DNA from: Parelaphostrongylus tenuis
Taxonomy: Eukaryota > Nematoda > Chromadorea > Rhabditida > Metastrongylidae
Reading direction: 5' to 3'
NCBI GenBank assembly: GCA_019055375.1
Contig: JAHQIW010000738.1
Span: 10,001 to 74,000 of the forward strand
DNA length: 64,000 bases
The stretch's first letter is position 1; each line of letters opens with the position of its first letter. Positions 1 to 10,899 of the stretch are shown here, piece by piece. The notes below the pieces were generated by a model, which was not told where the DNA came from, did no database searches, and worked only from the letters and a program-made list of their open reading frames with translations. The translations under genes were made by a program, and so were the position numbers.

Positions 1-439
1 GCTTTCGCATCTATAACACAAATTTAGCCACTTCTCTAATCCGATTATCTTTCTCGTATCGACCAAACAGGAACGTTTCCAGATACTGTGCATATATTTG
101 ACTTTTGTTTGACGATTTTTCACCATCTGCATCAAAGGTCCTAATCGGTGTCCGAGTAGATTTTCTCTGCAGTACACGAATAGTCGTGCTAGTGTTTACT
201 ATGTTCTCATTGCAGACTCCCGCTAGTTTTTTCGATGATTTGACTGGTAAGGAGAATGACGTTGCATTTTGACGAACTCATAAGCTTCTTATTGATTAGC
301 AATTTATCATGAAAAAGAATGGTCTACAAATAAAAGCACACTGTAGTAGACTGATCTCAATCTCATTCAGAGAGGAAATTCGACTGTAACAATATTCGAA
401 ATAGAGATTCCAAATCATTACTTCATGGTTCAATGACAA

Positions 440-760
440 ATAAAAATTGAAGCGTGGTGGCGCAGTGGTAGTGAATAGTGTATCAGGAAGCAGGGCGAAG
501 ATTTGATCCCTTCCCCTATAGCCTCTTGCAACCAATCAAAGAATGCCTCAACACGGTCAATTCCGAGGATTAAGTACTATCGCCTCTACCAACGCTTTAC
601 AAAACTCTTGAAGAAGGCGATTTCCTAGAGACTAGCAGCCGAAAAAAGTCATGAAACAAAACATCAGGAGACCTTTGTGGAGAATGAATGTGAGGAAAGG
701 AATCGAATGTTAGAGGTACCTAAATCCACACAGTAAACTGTGATGACGGGCCGTGTATAA
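440..760 (+). repeat. SINE-2 family copy (tRNA-like head)
   Basis: The left part has an A-box-like stretch (ggcgcagtggtagtg) and a B-box-like gatttgatccc. The right part matches the copies at 15290 and 24300: a gaatgaatgtgaggaaag-type stretch, then a cacacagta and tgtgatgac ending. Sequence 1-439 shows nothing I can name. Confidence 0.5.
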
Positions 761-816
761 AAATTAGGTTATGATCTATCTGTTGCTTGATAAATATAAT
801 ATTCATACTGGTTTAC

Positions 817-1184
817 CTTTCAAGACCTTCGCAACAATATGGGAAAGCAACATAAAAGTGATCTGACAAGATGACGAAGTTACATTCGTATTCTGTTAAC
901 ATATTCTGAGTTTTTATCAGGTCTGTTATGGCACTCATACAGCACTTACAGAACTCCTCGAGGAACTTACTGAACGAAAAGGCACCGTGCAGCTGACGAA
1001 ATTGAAATGCTGAAACACGTGTCTTGCACTGTTGAAGTGATATAACAGATCTCATGAAAGGCTCGAAATGTGTTATCAGATCGCATTGTTTTGAGCAACA
1101 CGTCTCAAAGACAGCCAAAAAGAAAAGTACGTTCGTATTACTCAATTTTTGCTTATATTTACGCAGTATCAAGCTCAAGCTTTT
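817..1184 (-). CDS. Possible internal exon of an unknown cysteine-rich protein
   Basis: An open frame of 122 codons on the minus strand lies between a good acceptor (attttag, exon begins at 1184) and a good donor (gtaaac, exon ends at 817). The start phase is 0 and two bases of a codon are left at the end. The frame begins right after an in-frame TAG that lies in the acceptor, and has no usable ATG near its start, so it would be an internal exon. The translation is rich in cysteine (CCSKQC, EEFCKCC, YCCEG) and contains a short hydrophobic stretch (NVLFFLAVF). I do not recognise the family; a secreted nematode cysteine-rich protein is possible. I could not find partner exons. A diverged copy of the HFEPFM part lies at about 2096-2123 on the same strand, so this may also be a decaying duplicate. 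Confidence 0.3.
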
Positions 1185-1189
1185 CTAAA

Positions 1190-2165
1190 ATGAATTGGTA
1201 TCTAGAATTTTTTTGTGAGAAAATGTAATGACATTTAATGAAAGGTGATAATGTCCTCATGTAATCGCCCATTTAAGCGATGGTGAATGCCCTATGTCAA
1301 GTGGATTTAAAGGTGATATAGGGTGTCGAGAGGTTATGTGCAGCAGTTTTCATAGGAGCTTTACTTCACACCACATGCTTTTCGATTCGATGCGTTTTGG
1401 ACAAACAAAGTCTCCTACTCCTTCAAGTAACTGAATGGGTAGGAACTAATATGAGAGGATAGAAATGCCAATTCGATTGGGTGAAGATAAGGCTTAATTA
1501 TTCACTTTCGACTGCTCCCGTTCTTATTCCTAGCTATTCGTTTGAGCACTTGGTTTTGACTACACTGTTTTCACGAATAGTTCCTGAGAGGTCGACTTTC
1601 TCCACTGATTATCTCCTAGTCGAGTAACGTTTTCTCCACATCGAGTATGGAGATTATAATTTCAGTGATCTCCCAAGCCGCCACGACCGACATTTATTGG
1701 CCGATAGCAGTCGAAAAAAGATTATCTTCCTTACAAAATAGTTATTACTATGATGGCGGTAACACATAGAGCTGTTCTACATGTAGCTAGTCTTCCAGAT
1801 AAAAGTGTCAATACACCCCATAAAAGGGTAAGGAAAACTGCAACCAACCCTATTCAAAAAGAGTATATTTATATGGAAAAGAAAAGGCCACAAAGTACTG
1901 GTAGACCTCGTGAATCGTGGATTTGAAACATCTTACCTAGAACCACTTTGTCAATGTGATGGAAATCAGTATGCTTTAATGAGGAATAAAACTCACTTGT
2001 CGCATATCTTTGAAAAAATGTAAAAACTACGGTAATGGCGTTATCTGACGAAATGTGATAATACATCCTGAGCTTAAAGATTATATCTCATAAACTTCAT
2101 GAAAGGCTCGAAATATGCTGCCAGGAACTATTAGGTTTGGGTGTGGCCTTGAAGAACAATCGAAA
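1190..2165. other. No gene recognised
   Basis: AT-rich sequence without long frames or clear repeats. The only thing seen is a diverged copy of part of the 817-1184 exon near 2060-2135 (minus strand), with stop codons. Confidence 0.4.
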
Positions 2166-2169
2166 ATAG

Positions 2170-2850
2170 AGATATGTGAAAAGTGTCTCAATCCTATGAA
2201 TACCGCGTGTATCACTTGCAACATTTACGATTAGCGGCCTTACAACACTCTAAAAAGGACTTGTATCAATTGCGGATAAATAAGTTACAACAGCTTCTTA
2301 CAGCAATATATGCAAGCATTCCGAAAAAACGATTTAGAATGCACAATGAAATAATAGATTGCAAATTTACACGAACTGTATGAAAGATTGTAAAATTTGT
2401 CTTAACGACAAAGACGGTGATTGTATGAGCGTAGGTACAGTTTACCTAATCTCTTGCAAATCGTAAAGAAGAACACTTAGGTGACAAGCGTCATAATAAG
2501 CGGAACACACCGCTAGGGACACAAAGAGCACAGAAAAATGACGGAGTGGATTTTGATATCAAAGTCACCATCCTTGCGCAGGAACACGAACTGTCAGCGC
2601 GAAAGATTTTGGAAGCGTTTTGGATTAACACGACTAATCCAACTATAAACCGCAAAGCGGAATGTCTCGTTATCACTGGTGTTATGAATTAGTGTATAAG
2701 GCTGTTGTTTTGATGGGTAGGTTGCATTACGAGCCTAGATCTCTTTCCTGTGATCTCCATTTTACCATTCAGTGTAACACATATAAAAAACGCTGAGTAT
2801 GTTCAGAGTTGATTTTGTGAATGATGCGATCAAAATCTAAGTCTGGTTAA
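2170..2850 (+). mobile_element. Penelope-like element fragment (GIY-YIG endonuclease region), decayed
   Basis: The frames around 2380-2690 read as a broken version of the endonuclease reading frame at 8235-8636 (minus strand). They share the cysteine knuckle (DGDC, LISCK) and the downstream block on a THRVQKHDGVDFEI-like peptide. The GIY-YIG core itself is deleted: the sequence jumps from the cysteine region straight to the EHLGDKR-like part. Stop codons and frame changes show it is dead. The 150 bases after it match the 3-prime flank of the 8235-8636 copy. Confidence 0.7.
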
Positions 2851-2859
2851 TTTTCCAAA

Positions 2860-3120
2860 ATTGCGTTTCGTCCCACACCGCGTGACGTCAAATCTCTCCA
2901 ATTACTGTAATGGCGGCGTTGGCCCCCTGAGAAATGCGGCGATTTTCGTGGGAGACGTGGCGCATGGCGGGGAGACGAACCCAGATCGTTCTGAGAGAGC
3001 ATCTGCATCATGAAGTGATGGAATTTCATTAAAACATCCTACAGAGATAATCATCAGCAAAGATAACATCTATACCTTTCATATTTCATAAATTTCTTGT
3101 GTTTCAACGAAACGAAAGGA
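2860..3120 (+). repeat. Interspersed repeat D, copy 1
   Basis: Matches 10900-11210: both have a ccgcgygacgycaaatctc start, a caattactgtaatgg-like stretch, and a tgrtrgaatttcatt end followed by an AT-rich tail. Function unknown; no coding capacity seen. Confidence 0.5.
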
Positions 3121-3805
3121 CTACATCTTTGAATGATAACAAAATGAAAATGACTATGATAGTGGTAATGATTATGCTCTCGATAATGCTAATGATTACG
3201 AAAGTGGTAATTATTGCTACTCTTTTGAGTTGTTTGTGAGATCTGAAAAGGGCACATACACAGTGCATTCCATTCAGTGCATAGACAATGCATTGACCAA
3301 CAGTCGAACTCGTGACAAGTGAAACGAATCATACCTTCATTCGACAATGATTGTGATAATATTAGTGATAAAGATAATGATAATGGTAGTGAAATTGATA
3401 ATGATGATGATGACAATGATGTTAATGGTAGTGATTATTGATGATAGTGGTATGAATGATAGTGGTAGAGATTACTGATAACAGTGATGGTGATAATGAT
3501 AGTGATAATGATAACAGTGAAAAGGATGACAGTGATAGTGATAGTGGTGACAGTGCTAGTGATCACTGATAACGATGATAGTGATTACGGTAGTGGTAAT
3601 GATAACATCGATAATGATGATAGTGATAGTGACAATGGTGATAGTGATAGTGGTGATAGTGACAGCGACGGTAGTGATAGTGATTGGTGATAACGACGGT
3701 GATGATAATGATAGTGATAATTTCAATTGTTATGACAATTGTACTGATGGAGACGATGATAGTGTTATATTTATGATAATGAACAGTCATGATGATAGTG
3801 ATTAG
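3120..3805 (+). repeat. GAT/GATA-type degenerate microsatellite
   Basis: Long run of gatagtgat and gataatgat units with point changes, interrupted at 3215-3340 by unique sequence. Reading frames here (Asp/Ser-rich on plus, His/Tyr-rich on minus) are products of the repeat and not genes. Confidence 0.9.
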
Positions 3806-3930
3806 GTGCTTTGCGTCGCACACAAGGCCGATGGTTCGATCTTGCGCTCATTGCTCTCTGAGCCATCCTTTCCTCCGGGCTCGGTAAGACAGACCAGGGT
3901 GTTTCTCGTGTACTGATGAGCCTTCCAAAG
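3800..3930 (+). repeat. SINE-1 5-prime fragment
   Basis: Matches the first 130 bases of the SINE-1 copy at 34352: ctttgcgtcgcacacaaggc, a ggttcgatc B box, and a cctccgggctcggtaa end. Confidence 0.65.
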
Positions 3931-4184
3931 CCACCTACACGTAGTCTCGTTGAAGTTTTTCGTAGAGATGAAATTTGAAATTTCTGGTCCATCTTCCTTT
4001 CCCTATCTCTTATTTCCTTTTCTTTCTTCTTCAGCAATGAATAATGTTCGTAGATCAGATAAATCGAGAAGCTCCGTTGTACTACAATATGAAAAATCAT
4101 ATTTGACAACAAGCTTGTTTTTGTGATTGATTTCGCATACCTTACTGGGCGTACTCTTCTCTGCCCTTGTTTTGACTTTGAAGT

Positions 4185-4395
4185 TTCCCACGGTCTCATT
4201 GAGCCACTCTGGCCAAGACGTCTGGTATCGTGAAAATGAAGGCGCTCGTGGCAACAGGAATGCAGGAAGCACAACATTTTTGCACAGAGACGCAGGTGCT
4301 TGTCCCACGAATGCCGCGCAAACGACAACGCGACGCCGCCTGCCTATCAACGGTGGGTGCCAGACTGTTGAGGGAGTAATGGAGGTGTTTGACTG
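4185..4395 (+). repeat. Repeat sharing its end with 11985-12185
   Basis: Shares the cgcgacgccgcctgcc-type end and an upstream gcaggtgcttgtcccacg stretch with 11985-12185. No protein recognised; overlapping frames on both strands are not conserved between the two copies. Confidence 0.35.
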
Positions 4396-4700
4396 ATTGG
4401 ATTGCAGAAAACTTGACCTTTCTAGGCTCTGAAGAAGGCGAACTGCCGAAAAGTCAGCTGTTGAAAGGAGATTAATGTAACACCTCGTGCTTGGCTCAAA
4501 GAAGAAACTTAAGAATTATTGAAGCATGCCGAGGTTGATAATAGTCGGTCTTGAGAATCGCAGTGCACAGTATCACTTTTGACAAACAGTTGGATGCTTT
4601 ATGGGGTCATGGAGATATTGGTGTTGTTTCTACCTCCGATATCCACATTGAAGTCTCTTCAGTGGTCATCTATCTTCCACTCATTGATGAGCTTTTTCAA
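4370..4700 (+). mobile_element. PLE terminal repeat fragment
   Basis: Matches, in the opposite orientation, the region behind the PLE endonuclease at 7925-8230. It has tggaggtgtttgactgattgg, ggctctgaagaaggcgaac, then a gcatgccgaggttgata block that also follows the PLE ends at 10205 and 26085. It looks like a solitary Penelope-type terminal repeat. Confidence 0.55.
4430..4472 (+). ncRNA. Hammerhead-like motif, PLE type
   Basis: Core CTGAAGA, a short helix II (GGC/GCC, loop GAACT, one extra A), GAAA, a one-pair helix III and predicted cleavage after GTC. Helix I pairs GGCT with AGCT. The extra A next to helix II makes activity doubtful. Confidence 0.4.
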
Positions 4701-4709
4701 ATGACGATA

Positions 4710-6630
4710 AAAATCTAATCAATCTTGCACAACTACAAAATTGTCATTAGAGTGAGCCCCAGCAGATTGGAGACCGTTATGCGGTGCCACACTCAAATTC
4801 GACTCGGGACTCAAAGGGTTAACTCTCTTCTATATATCTTTTTCAGTGTGAAAAATGGAACTAAACAAACGCAAATAGCAACAACAACTTACTCTTAGTT
4901 TGCTGCTTTTACTATTCAATCATTGCTGTAATAGATCAGTGTAACAATGTCACAATAATAGCAAATGGTAACCTGTGGATCGATCATCAGTCAATGAAAA
5001 TATACAATTCTCACGTGAATTGTTGGGGGATAGAGAAGAATCGACAGACATGAGTTAGGCGATGAGTATGGATCATTAAAGCTCAAATTGGGATTTGAGT
5101 GACCTGTAGAGCAACTCCCACTCAGGTAAGAAGGACAGAAATTTTTGGCCTGTCATGACGATTTTGCTTTGTGTTGATCGAGCCTTCTAAGCGTATTCAC
5201 AATGTTGGAGATTCATTGAACTGTAATTACATCTCAGTTTGTTGTAGTCAATAATATCCCCCACCCCCTCAAATGACATTCTTTAATCCATCGATATATG
5301 ACTATTGTGAGTGTCGAAATGATTTACATAAACTATTCAGTCAATGGATGATCAAATCGAATTCTCTCTCCTTAGCCGCTTTTCGCGGTGGTGTGATTTG
5401 TTCTTTTTCGTCAAAACGTAAAGTTTCTTACATCACTCTGCGTCACTGGGTACTCAGTCATTTATAACTTCCATACAAAAGGGGATTTCGGCTTCTACAT
5501 CATCCGTAAGCGGTCGGTTTATTTTCTTTCCTCCCTCTGCTTTTAATTTCGGTCTAACATCATCGCCGAATCAATAAGGAGGAAGCGCGGCCGAGGATCT
5601 GTCGCCATAACTCATCCTAAGAAACGACATCATGAAGACCTGAAGAAGCCCTTGCAAGTTCACATCAGGATACCAATGATTATCATAGGCACGTCCTGCA
5701 ATTTACCATTTGGAATATGTGCTGGGGTCCGCACAACTAGTGAAGATGGACCATCTAAGCATTTAAGTATGCGAAAGTAGAGGTGTTCTGCAAATGAACT
5801 TTATGCCTCTGTTTTGTTGACTTCTATCTACTGTGAATACAAATATTGAATCAATGGATATACTTTTATACGCGTGTTTATACGAATCGCAGGCCTTGCA
5901 TCGAATCAACTAAAAGCTAACAAGTGACTGAATGCGGAAGTACATTGTACTTCGGACTCGTCCCCTGCATGTTAGCCTCGTATTTCCGCTAAAGATACTC
6001 GATTAGGTACACTCCGTCAAAGAGAATTAGAATATGTTATCTTAACAAAATAGCTAAAAATGTAACACAAAACGGCTGTGCAGATCACTGAACGGCTATT
6101 GTGAGTGTTCTAAACTAATAAATTTTCTTGCAGCTCCTAGACGCTTTATATTCAATAGAATGACGAATGAATTGGATATTTCTCTTACTTATCTTATGTT
6201 TGGTCTTCTTATTTTTCTATTTCCTTGCAACTTCAATGCCGTAGTGTATAATTCATAATGCAGCTCTTATATGGACTAGATTCGTATTCTAGTTATTCAT
6301 GAAACATGTGTGTATGTAAAGAGTGCGGAATTCACATCGCAGACTGATGAATGACACGGAGATTATACCTACCATACTATTTATCGATGACAATCGCTTG
6401 TCCTTCACCGTATAAACTACCGAGCTCGTTGACGAATAGTGACTGAAGTGTCGTTTAGTGTGACAAGTAGATGATGATTGTTGACGACGTCCTTGTGGAT
6501 GACTATGGAGCCTATGTTGCCCACCACTGGTTTTCGTGGGGGAAGCAAAGTGCAACACGAGGATACGTTCGACAGCTGCATATCTCCTCACTTATTGTAA
6601 ATTTTTAAGATTTAATTGAAAAATAACTTT
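4710..6630. other. No gene recognised
   Basis: No frames with splice signals, no tRNA-like arms and no matches to the repeat families seen elsewhere in this window. Confidence 0.4.
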
Positions 6631-6637
6631 ATCTTGC

Positions 6638-7108
6638 ATAACTTAGAGAATTGAGTGGTGAACAAAAACACGGCCTCAGGCGGGAATCGAACCCACGTTT
6701 CATCCTATCCGGGGACGCGTGCTCTACCACTACACCACTGAGGCACATTTGCCCGACCACTCATTCTTCTACATCTCAATGTTAGCTATCAGCCACCAAC
6801 CTTTGACAGGTTTGGTCGGGTATGCGATTTCGCTTTATAAACCCAGTTGAGCTGATAGCTATTCTAATTACTATTACTTCGAAATTACAGTATTTTCACT
6901 GCTTTTTTTTCCGCAGTGTTATTATGTTCTTATATAACTTAGAGAATTGAGTGGTGAATTGAATTTCTCTAAGTTATTAGGATGAAACGTGGGTTCGATT
7001 CCCGCCTGAGGCCGTGTTTTTGTTCACCACTCAATTCTCTAAGTTATATAAGAACATAATAACACTGCGAAAAAAAAAGCAGTGAAAATACTGTAATTTC
7101 GAAGTAAT
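6638..7108. mobile_element. Nested inverted-repeat element with tRNA-like module, flanked by 12-base direct repeats
   Basis: 6641-6706 and 6979-7044 are a perfect 66-base inverted repeat. 6873-6958 and 7023-7108 are an 86-base inverted repeat with one mismatch. The block is bounded on both sides by the same 12 bases, actttatcttgc (6626-6637 and 7109-7120), which looks like a target-site duplication. The first arm contains the 3-prime half of the tRNA-like sequence at 6673-6744. A 12-base duplication suits target-primed retroposition better than cut-and-paste transposition. Confidence 0.8.
6673..6744 (-). tRNA. tRNA-like sequence, probably a pseudogene or SINE head
   Basis: 72 bases fold into a full cloverleaf: acceptor GCCTCAG/CTGAGGC, D stem GTGT/GCAC, anticodon stem CGTCC/GGATG, T stem GTGGG/CCCGC with TTCGATT loop. 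The anticodon loop is CCGGATA, which lacks the near-universal U33 and has a pyrimidine at 37. I read it as a tRNA-derived module and not a working gene. Confidence 0.5.
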
Positions 7109-7120
7109 ACTTTATCTTGC

Positions 7121-7920
7121 TTAAGTGGCTCATTGAGGTTTGATAGTTGAAGAAGTCGTTGTCGTGTATGAGAAATATAGTGAAAAGGCTGCCGAAATCC
7201 TCTTAGACTTTCACAGTCGCCGAAGAACTGTGGACAATTTTGTGCGGCTCCCTAGTGTTTTCCTAGAGAAAATAGGCAGTCGACGAGTTTTCATGATATC
7301 AATGAGAAGTGAAGATGACAAATTGTTATTGACGAGATGTAGTCCACTTAAACTCGTCCGCCTTTATGAATAACGCTTTCACAACAGTAGATCAAATGCA
7401 AGTGGTACCACAACCCGTTCATTATGTGAGGAGTTGCCATCCAACTATCTCACAGGCTAATAACAGTGAAGGGTATCTGGAGCGTTAATGTTGAACTGAA
7501 CACCATATTTTTACGTCTACTGATTTATTTCAGATTATTTTGATCGGTATTAATTGCAAATACTCCAGATAAAACTCTTCATATGTAAAAGTCCTTTCCG
7601 CTCGATGTGTCCTGAGTTCTATCCGGTGATAATTCACACATTTATAGATTTATATAGAAATAAGTTTGGTTCTGAAGCTATTCTAACTAAAAAACTTCTT
7701 CTTGCCATTTACTCAAACTAAAAAGCAGAGGAAAGTGACTAATCAAAGTTTGATTATGATGATACTAATTAACCTTTGCCGTTTTCTACTGTGTCGCAAG
7801 AAGTACTATGTAATTTAGAATCAACTAACGAGTAACAAATGGCCTTGTTAGACTCAGGCACATTTGATGTTTACCGTACATCTTTCAGATCCGTTCATAT
7901 ATTAACTAAACGAGAAGGAC
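7121..7920. other. No gene recognised
   Basis: A 77-codon frame at 7140-7373 has no supporting splice signals or known motif. The rest is AT-rich without recognised repeats. Confidence 0.35.
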
Positions 7921-7994
7921 AGAAAATTATAGTATATCCTAATTTTCTTCTTTAAGCCAAACACGATGTGTTATATAATTTCTTTACTCATTCA

Positions 7995-8031
7995 ACAGCT
8001 AACGTTTCGGTAGTTCACCTTCCTCAGAGCC
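7995..8031 (-). ncRNA. Hammerhead-like motif behind the PLE endonuclease
   Basis: Reads CTGAGGA, helix II GGT/ACC, GAAAC, GTT, with helix I GGCT/AGCT. It is the counterpart of 4430-4472 and lies about 205 bases behind the endonuclease stop codon. Confidence 0.4.
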
Positions 8032-8234
8032 TGGAAAGGTTAAGTTGCCTGCAATCCAATCAGTCAAACACCTCCATAACTCCTTGAGAAAAGATCACCA
8101 CACCTAGATTTCAATCGCATCAAGCACAAAATCAGCACTCAACGTACTCACCGCTTTTTATATGTGTTCCACTGGATGATTTAAGTGGAGATCACCGGAA
8201 GGAGATCTTATAGGCTCGTAATGCGTCCTACCCA

Positions 8235-8636
8235 TCAGAGCAACAATGTTATATACTGACTTATATCACGAGTGATAACGAGGCATTCCTCCGTGCGGTT
8301 TATGGTTAGATTGGTCCGTGTTAATCCAAAGCGCTTCCAGAATTTTTCACGCTGATGCTTTTGTTCCTGCGCAAGGATGGTGACTTCGATTTCAAAATCA
8401 ACTCCGTCGTGCTTCTGTACTCTATGCGTCCCTAGCAGGGTGTTCCGTCTATTAAGACGCTTGTCGGCTAAGTGTTGTTCTATGCGAGCATAGAGCGGCC
8501 TACCCGTTTCGCCAATATATTTATAGCTACACGCTTTGCAAGAGATTAGGCAGGCTCTACCTATGCTCGTGCAATCACCGTCTCTGCCATTAGGACATGT
8601 TTTACAAGCTTTCATTATAAGGAGACGTTCATACAA
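8235..8636 (-). pseudogene. GIY-YIG endonuclease domain of a Penelope-like element
   Basis: An open frame of 133 codons. A zinc-knuckle-like cysteine set (CKTC, GDC, CLISCKAC) is followed by YKYIGETGRPLYARIEQHL, which holds the conserved YIG, the arginine of helix 1 and a downstream His. A KFWKRFGLTRTNLTINR-like C-terminal block follows, the part that normally reads FWI..NP.iNR in this family. The usual role is to nick target DNA for priming. The frame is cut from its reverse transcriptase by a frame change upstream, so it is an element remnant. Confidence 0.75.
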
Positions 8637-8904
8637 GCGGTACTGCTTCCTCTAAACCTAGGCCGAGGGGTTACAAATTCGTATCCACTAGAAGTGGCTA
8701 TTTCCCGAGCCAGTTTCACTGATTCTACTCCCTGTTCCTCCCTGGACGCCCCGAACCGAAAATTCGAATGAAGGGAAATCTCGTTTACCCTCCCGTTCTT
8801 TTCAAATGAGATTAGTACAGCTATAAAGCGCTGTTTGAAAAGAGCAGGTTTAAAGCAGTCTGTAGCATACTGCATAGAATATAGATATATATAGTATATA
8901 ATAT

Positions 8905-9075
8905 ATAAAGGATAAAGAATAAAGGATAAAGCTCTTGGTGTTGATCAATCCCTGAGGGATGCGACATGCATTCGACTTCAATTTTTGACTTCGTTTGAGG
9001 TGATTGGATGCATATCTGGCCTTTACAATGACTCGCGGTGGCCTCCCGCTGAACCGAGTCAGTGCTGCTTTATAA
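8905..9075 (-). repeat. SINE-1 3-prime part
   Basis: Reverse-strand match to the last 150 bases of SINE-1: ggattgatcaa, gcattcgacttcaatttt and the ccgcgagtcattgtaaag block. Confidence 0.75.
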
Positions 9076-9225
9076 CATATATAATATATATATACATGGT
9101 TAATATATATATGCATAATACATAGTATATATGTATATATATGTATAATATATATATGTATATAATATGTAATATATAATATATATGCATATATAAATAT
9201 ATATAATATATAGATTACACTGCAT
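9062..9225. repeat. TA-rich microsatellite
   Basis: Runs of tatata interrupted by g and c. Confidence 0.85.
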
Positions 9226-9599
9226 AGGCATTAGAATATAAGCATGCCAAGGTTGATAGACAGTCGGTCCTGGAAAGTTGCAGTAATGATTGGAGAGTGG
9301 AGATAAAAAAATGAGTTGCCAACGACAAAGCTGCACTATGTTCTGAACATTGAGGAAAGCTAAATGAATTTCTCTGCGACGCGTTTGGATGTAAGGCGTC
9401 ATTTGCCAGAAGTTTTTTAGATGTGCTTAGGGCAAAATGCTCTCAGTTAAACAACGGGGAACTACAAGAACTAAAGGCTGTCAAGATTTTCTCCTCACTT
9501 TACCAAAGTTTTTCTTACTACTTTTTATTTTGATTATTTTCTAATCGCATCTGCATGATATCTAGTCTAATCATCTAAATAATCATCTAACTGCATGAG

Positions 9600-10260
9600 T
9601 TATCTGGTGCACAATATACAGTGAAGAATACATTGGCGAGACAGGAAGATCACCTCGGATCCTCGCCAAAGAACGCTCAGATGGGAAGACAACAGCGAAC
9701 AAGAAAGCCTATAGGGGCACACAGAGTAGAAAACACGACAATACGGACTTTGATGTCGTAATGAAAATCCTGGGACAAGAATAAAAAAAAACAGCGCGAA
9801 AAAACCCTTACGCTTTTTTGGATAAACCGCAAAAGGGCAGAAACGACTAGGAGGGGAGAATTCCTGAACATCACAGTGATATGGCACCTTATCTCAGATC
9901 CATCTTCTAGTCTGAGCGGTTCATTTTTCAAATTGTGTCGTACGGGACCGGTGACCGCGCTCATATAACTTTGAATGAGGTGGGATTTTGAAAAGAACTA
10001 ACTGTTGATTTCTTTTCTGTTGGAGTTTTTGATGCATGCGAAATATTAATCCAACAATCAGATGTGGTACGACACATACGTCTAGGCTCTGACGAAGGCG
10101 TTGACACCGTGACGTTAGCCATCGAGTTTTGAGGAAAAAAAAGTACCAACCTTGTGCAAGTTTTAAATAAAAGAAGGACAGTTTGTGAGAAATTTTGCAT
10201 TTCTCTAATCATGCCGAGATTTAGAGACTGCCGGACTTTGAAGCTGTTTTCTAGTCATAC
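9600..10260 (+). mobile_element. Penelope-like element, 3-prime part, decayed
   Basis: 9610-9880 encodes a broken GIY-YIG block (EEYIGETGR, then a RGTQSRKHDNTDFDV-like stretch) in the plus direction. About 200 bases later, at 10083-10125, is the PLE hammerhead-like motif with a mutated GAAAC box, then the catgccgagatttagagactg block found behind other PLE ends. No reverse transcriptase was seen upstream. Confidence 0.65.
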
Positions 10261-10264
10261 TAGG

Positions 10265-10895
10265 GGCTGAATTTCACCGCTTTCAAAAAGTTGGTCAGAC
10301 AAGGGCATTAGAGAAAGTACAAAAAAGTCAATGCTGAAAATTGCTAACCTACGTTATGAGAATAAAAAAAAACAATAAAAATGTCTATAATATCTAGTAC
10401 GGCGTTAATACTGCAGAATATAGACATATGCTGCAATACTCTTCTGAATGTTAGTTCGATCACCTGCCCAGCACTTATCACAGCTCTACTTCTTATCAGG
10501 TTCAGAAAATTTCAAGACTGCCTGCTCGAAAGGATAAAACGAAGATCTAACTTCTTGGCAATTCACCATAAGTCATTGTATAGACCAGACATGCCTTCAA
10601 TCACCTCTGAATGGAATTCAATGCATGACGAATTCCTAGGAGACGGGTCAACGCTGAACGCTTTACCCTTTGTCGTTTTACAATAGATTAATGTAAAATT
10701 ACAAGTGATAAAATTTAACTCACCAACAACTGAGCTTTATTTTGGATGACATGCTCCATTGAAAGATAAATATTTTCGAACAAAAATGGAATTTTGAATT
10801 CTTAGGCTCTTCCTTCACCTTTCACTCTCCTCCAGATGCGTTCTTCCTAACCAAGAATATTCAGGTGTTTGTTATTCTCTGAGGACCGAATGGTG
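10265..10895. other. No gene recognised
   Basis: Contains a 101-codon frame at 10381-10686 (plus). It has no family motif, and I saw no convincing splice sites around it. It may be chance or an old exon. Confidence 0.3.
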
Positions 10896-10899
10896 ATTT

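Larger units (their letters stand above)
7925..8885 (-). mobile_element. Penelope-like element, 3-prime part
   Basis: On the minus strand, in order: a linker frame (8875 to 8615), the GIY-YIG endonuclease frame (8636 to 8235), about 200 bases of trailer, and a hammerhead-like motif at about 8031-7995. This is the normal order for the end of a Penelope-like retroelement. The linker and endonuclease are in different frames, and no reverse transcriptase lies upstream, so this is a 5-prime truncated dead copy. Confidence 0.75.

Noticed and set aside
3484..3823. Overlapping Asp/Ser-rich and His/Tyr-rich frames
   Set aside because: They are translations of the GAT microsatellite in several frames.
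3771..4350. Long overlapping minus-strand frames (185 and 115 codons)
   Set aside because: They run through a SINE-1 fragment and a repeat; the sequence is not conserved as protein in the partner repeat copy at 11985-12185.
6673..6744. A functional tRNA gene
   Set aside because: The cloverleaf is complete but the anticodon loop lacks U33 and a purine at 37, and the sequence is half duplicated inside a mobile block.
10381..10686. A 101-codon plus-strand gene
   Set aside because: No motif, no signal peptide, no clear splice sites; left as unassigned.
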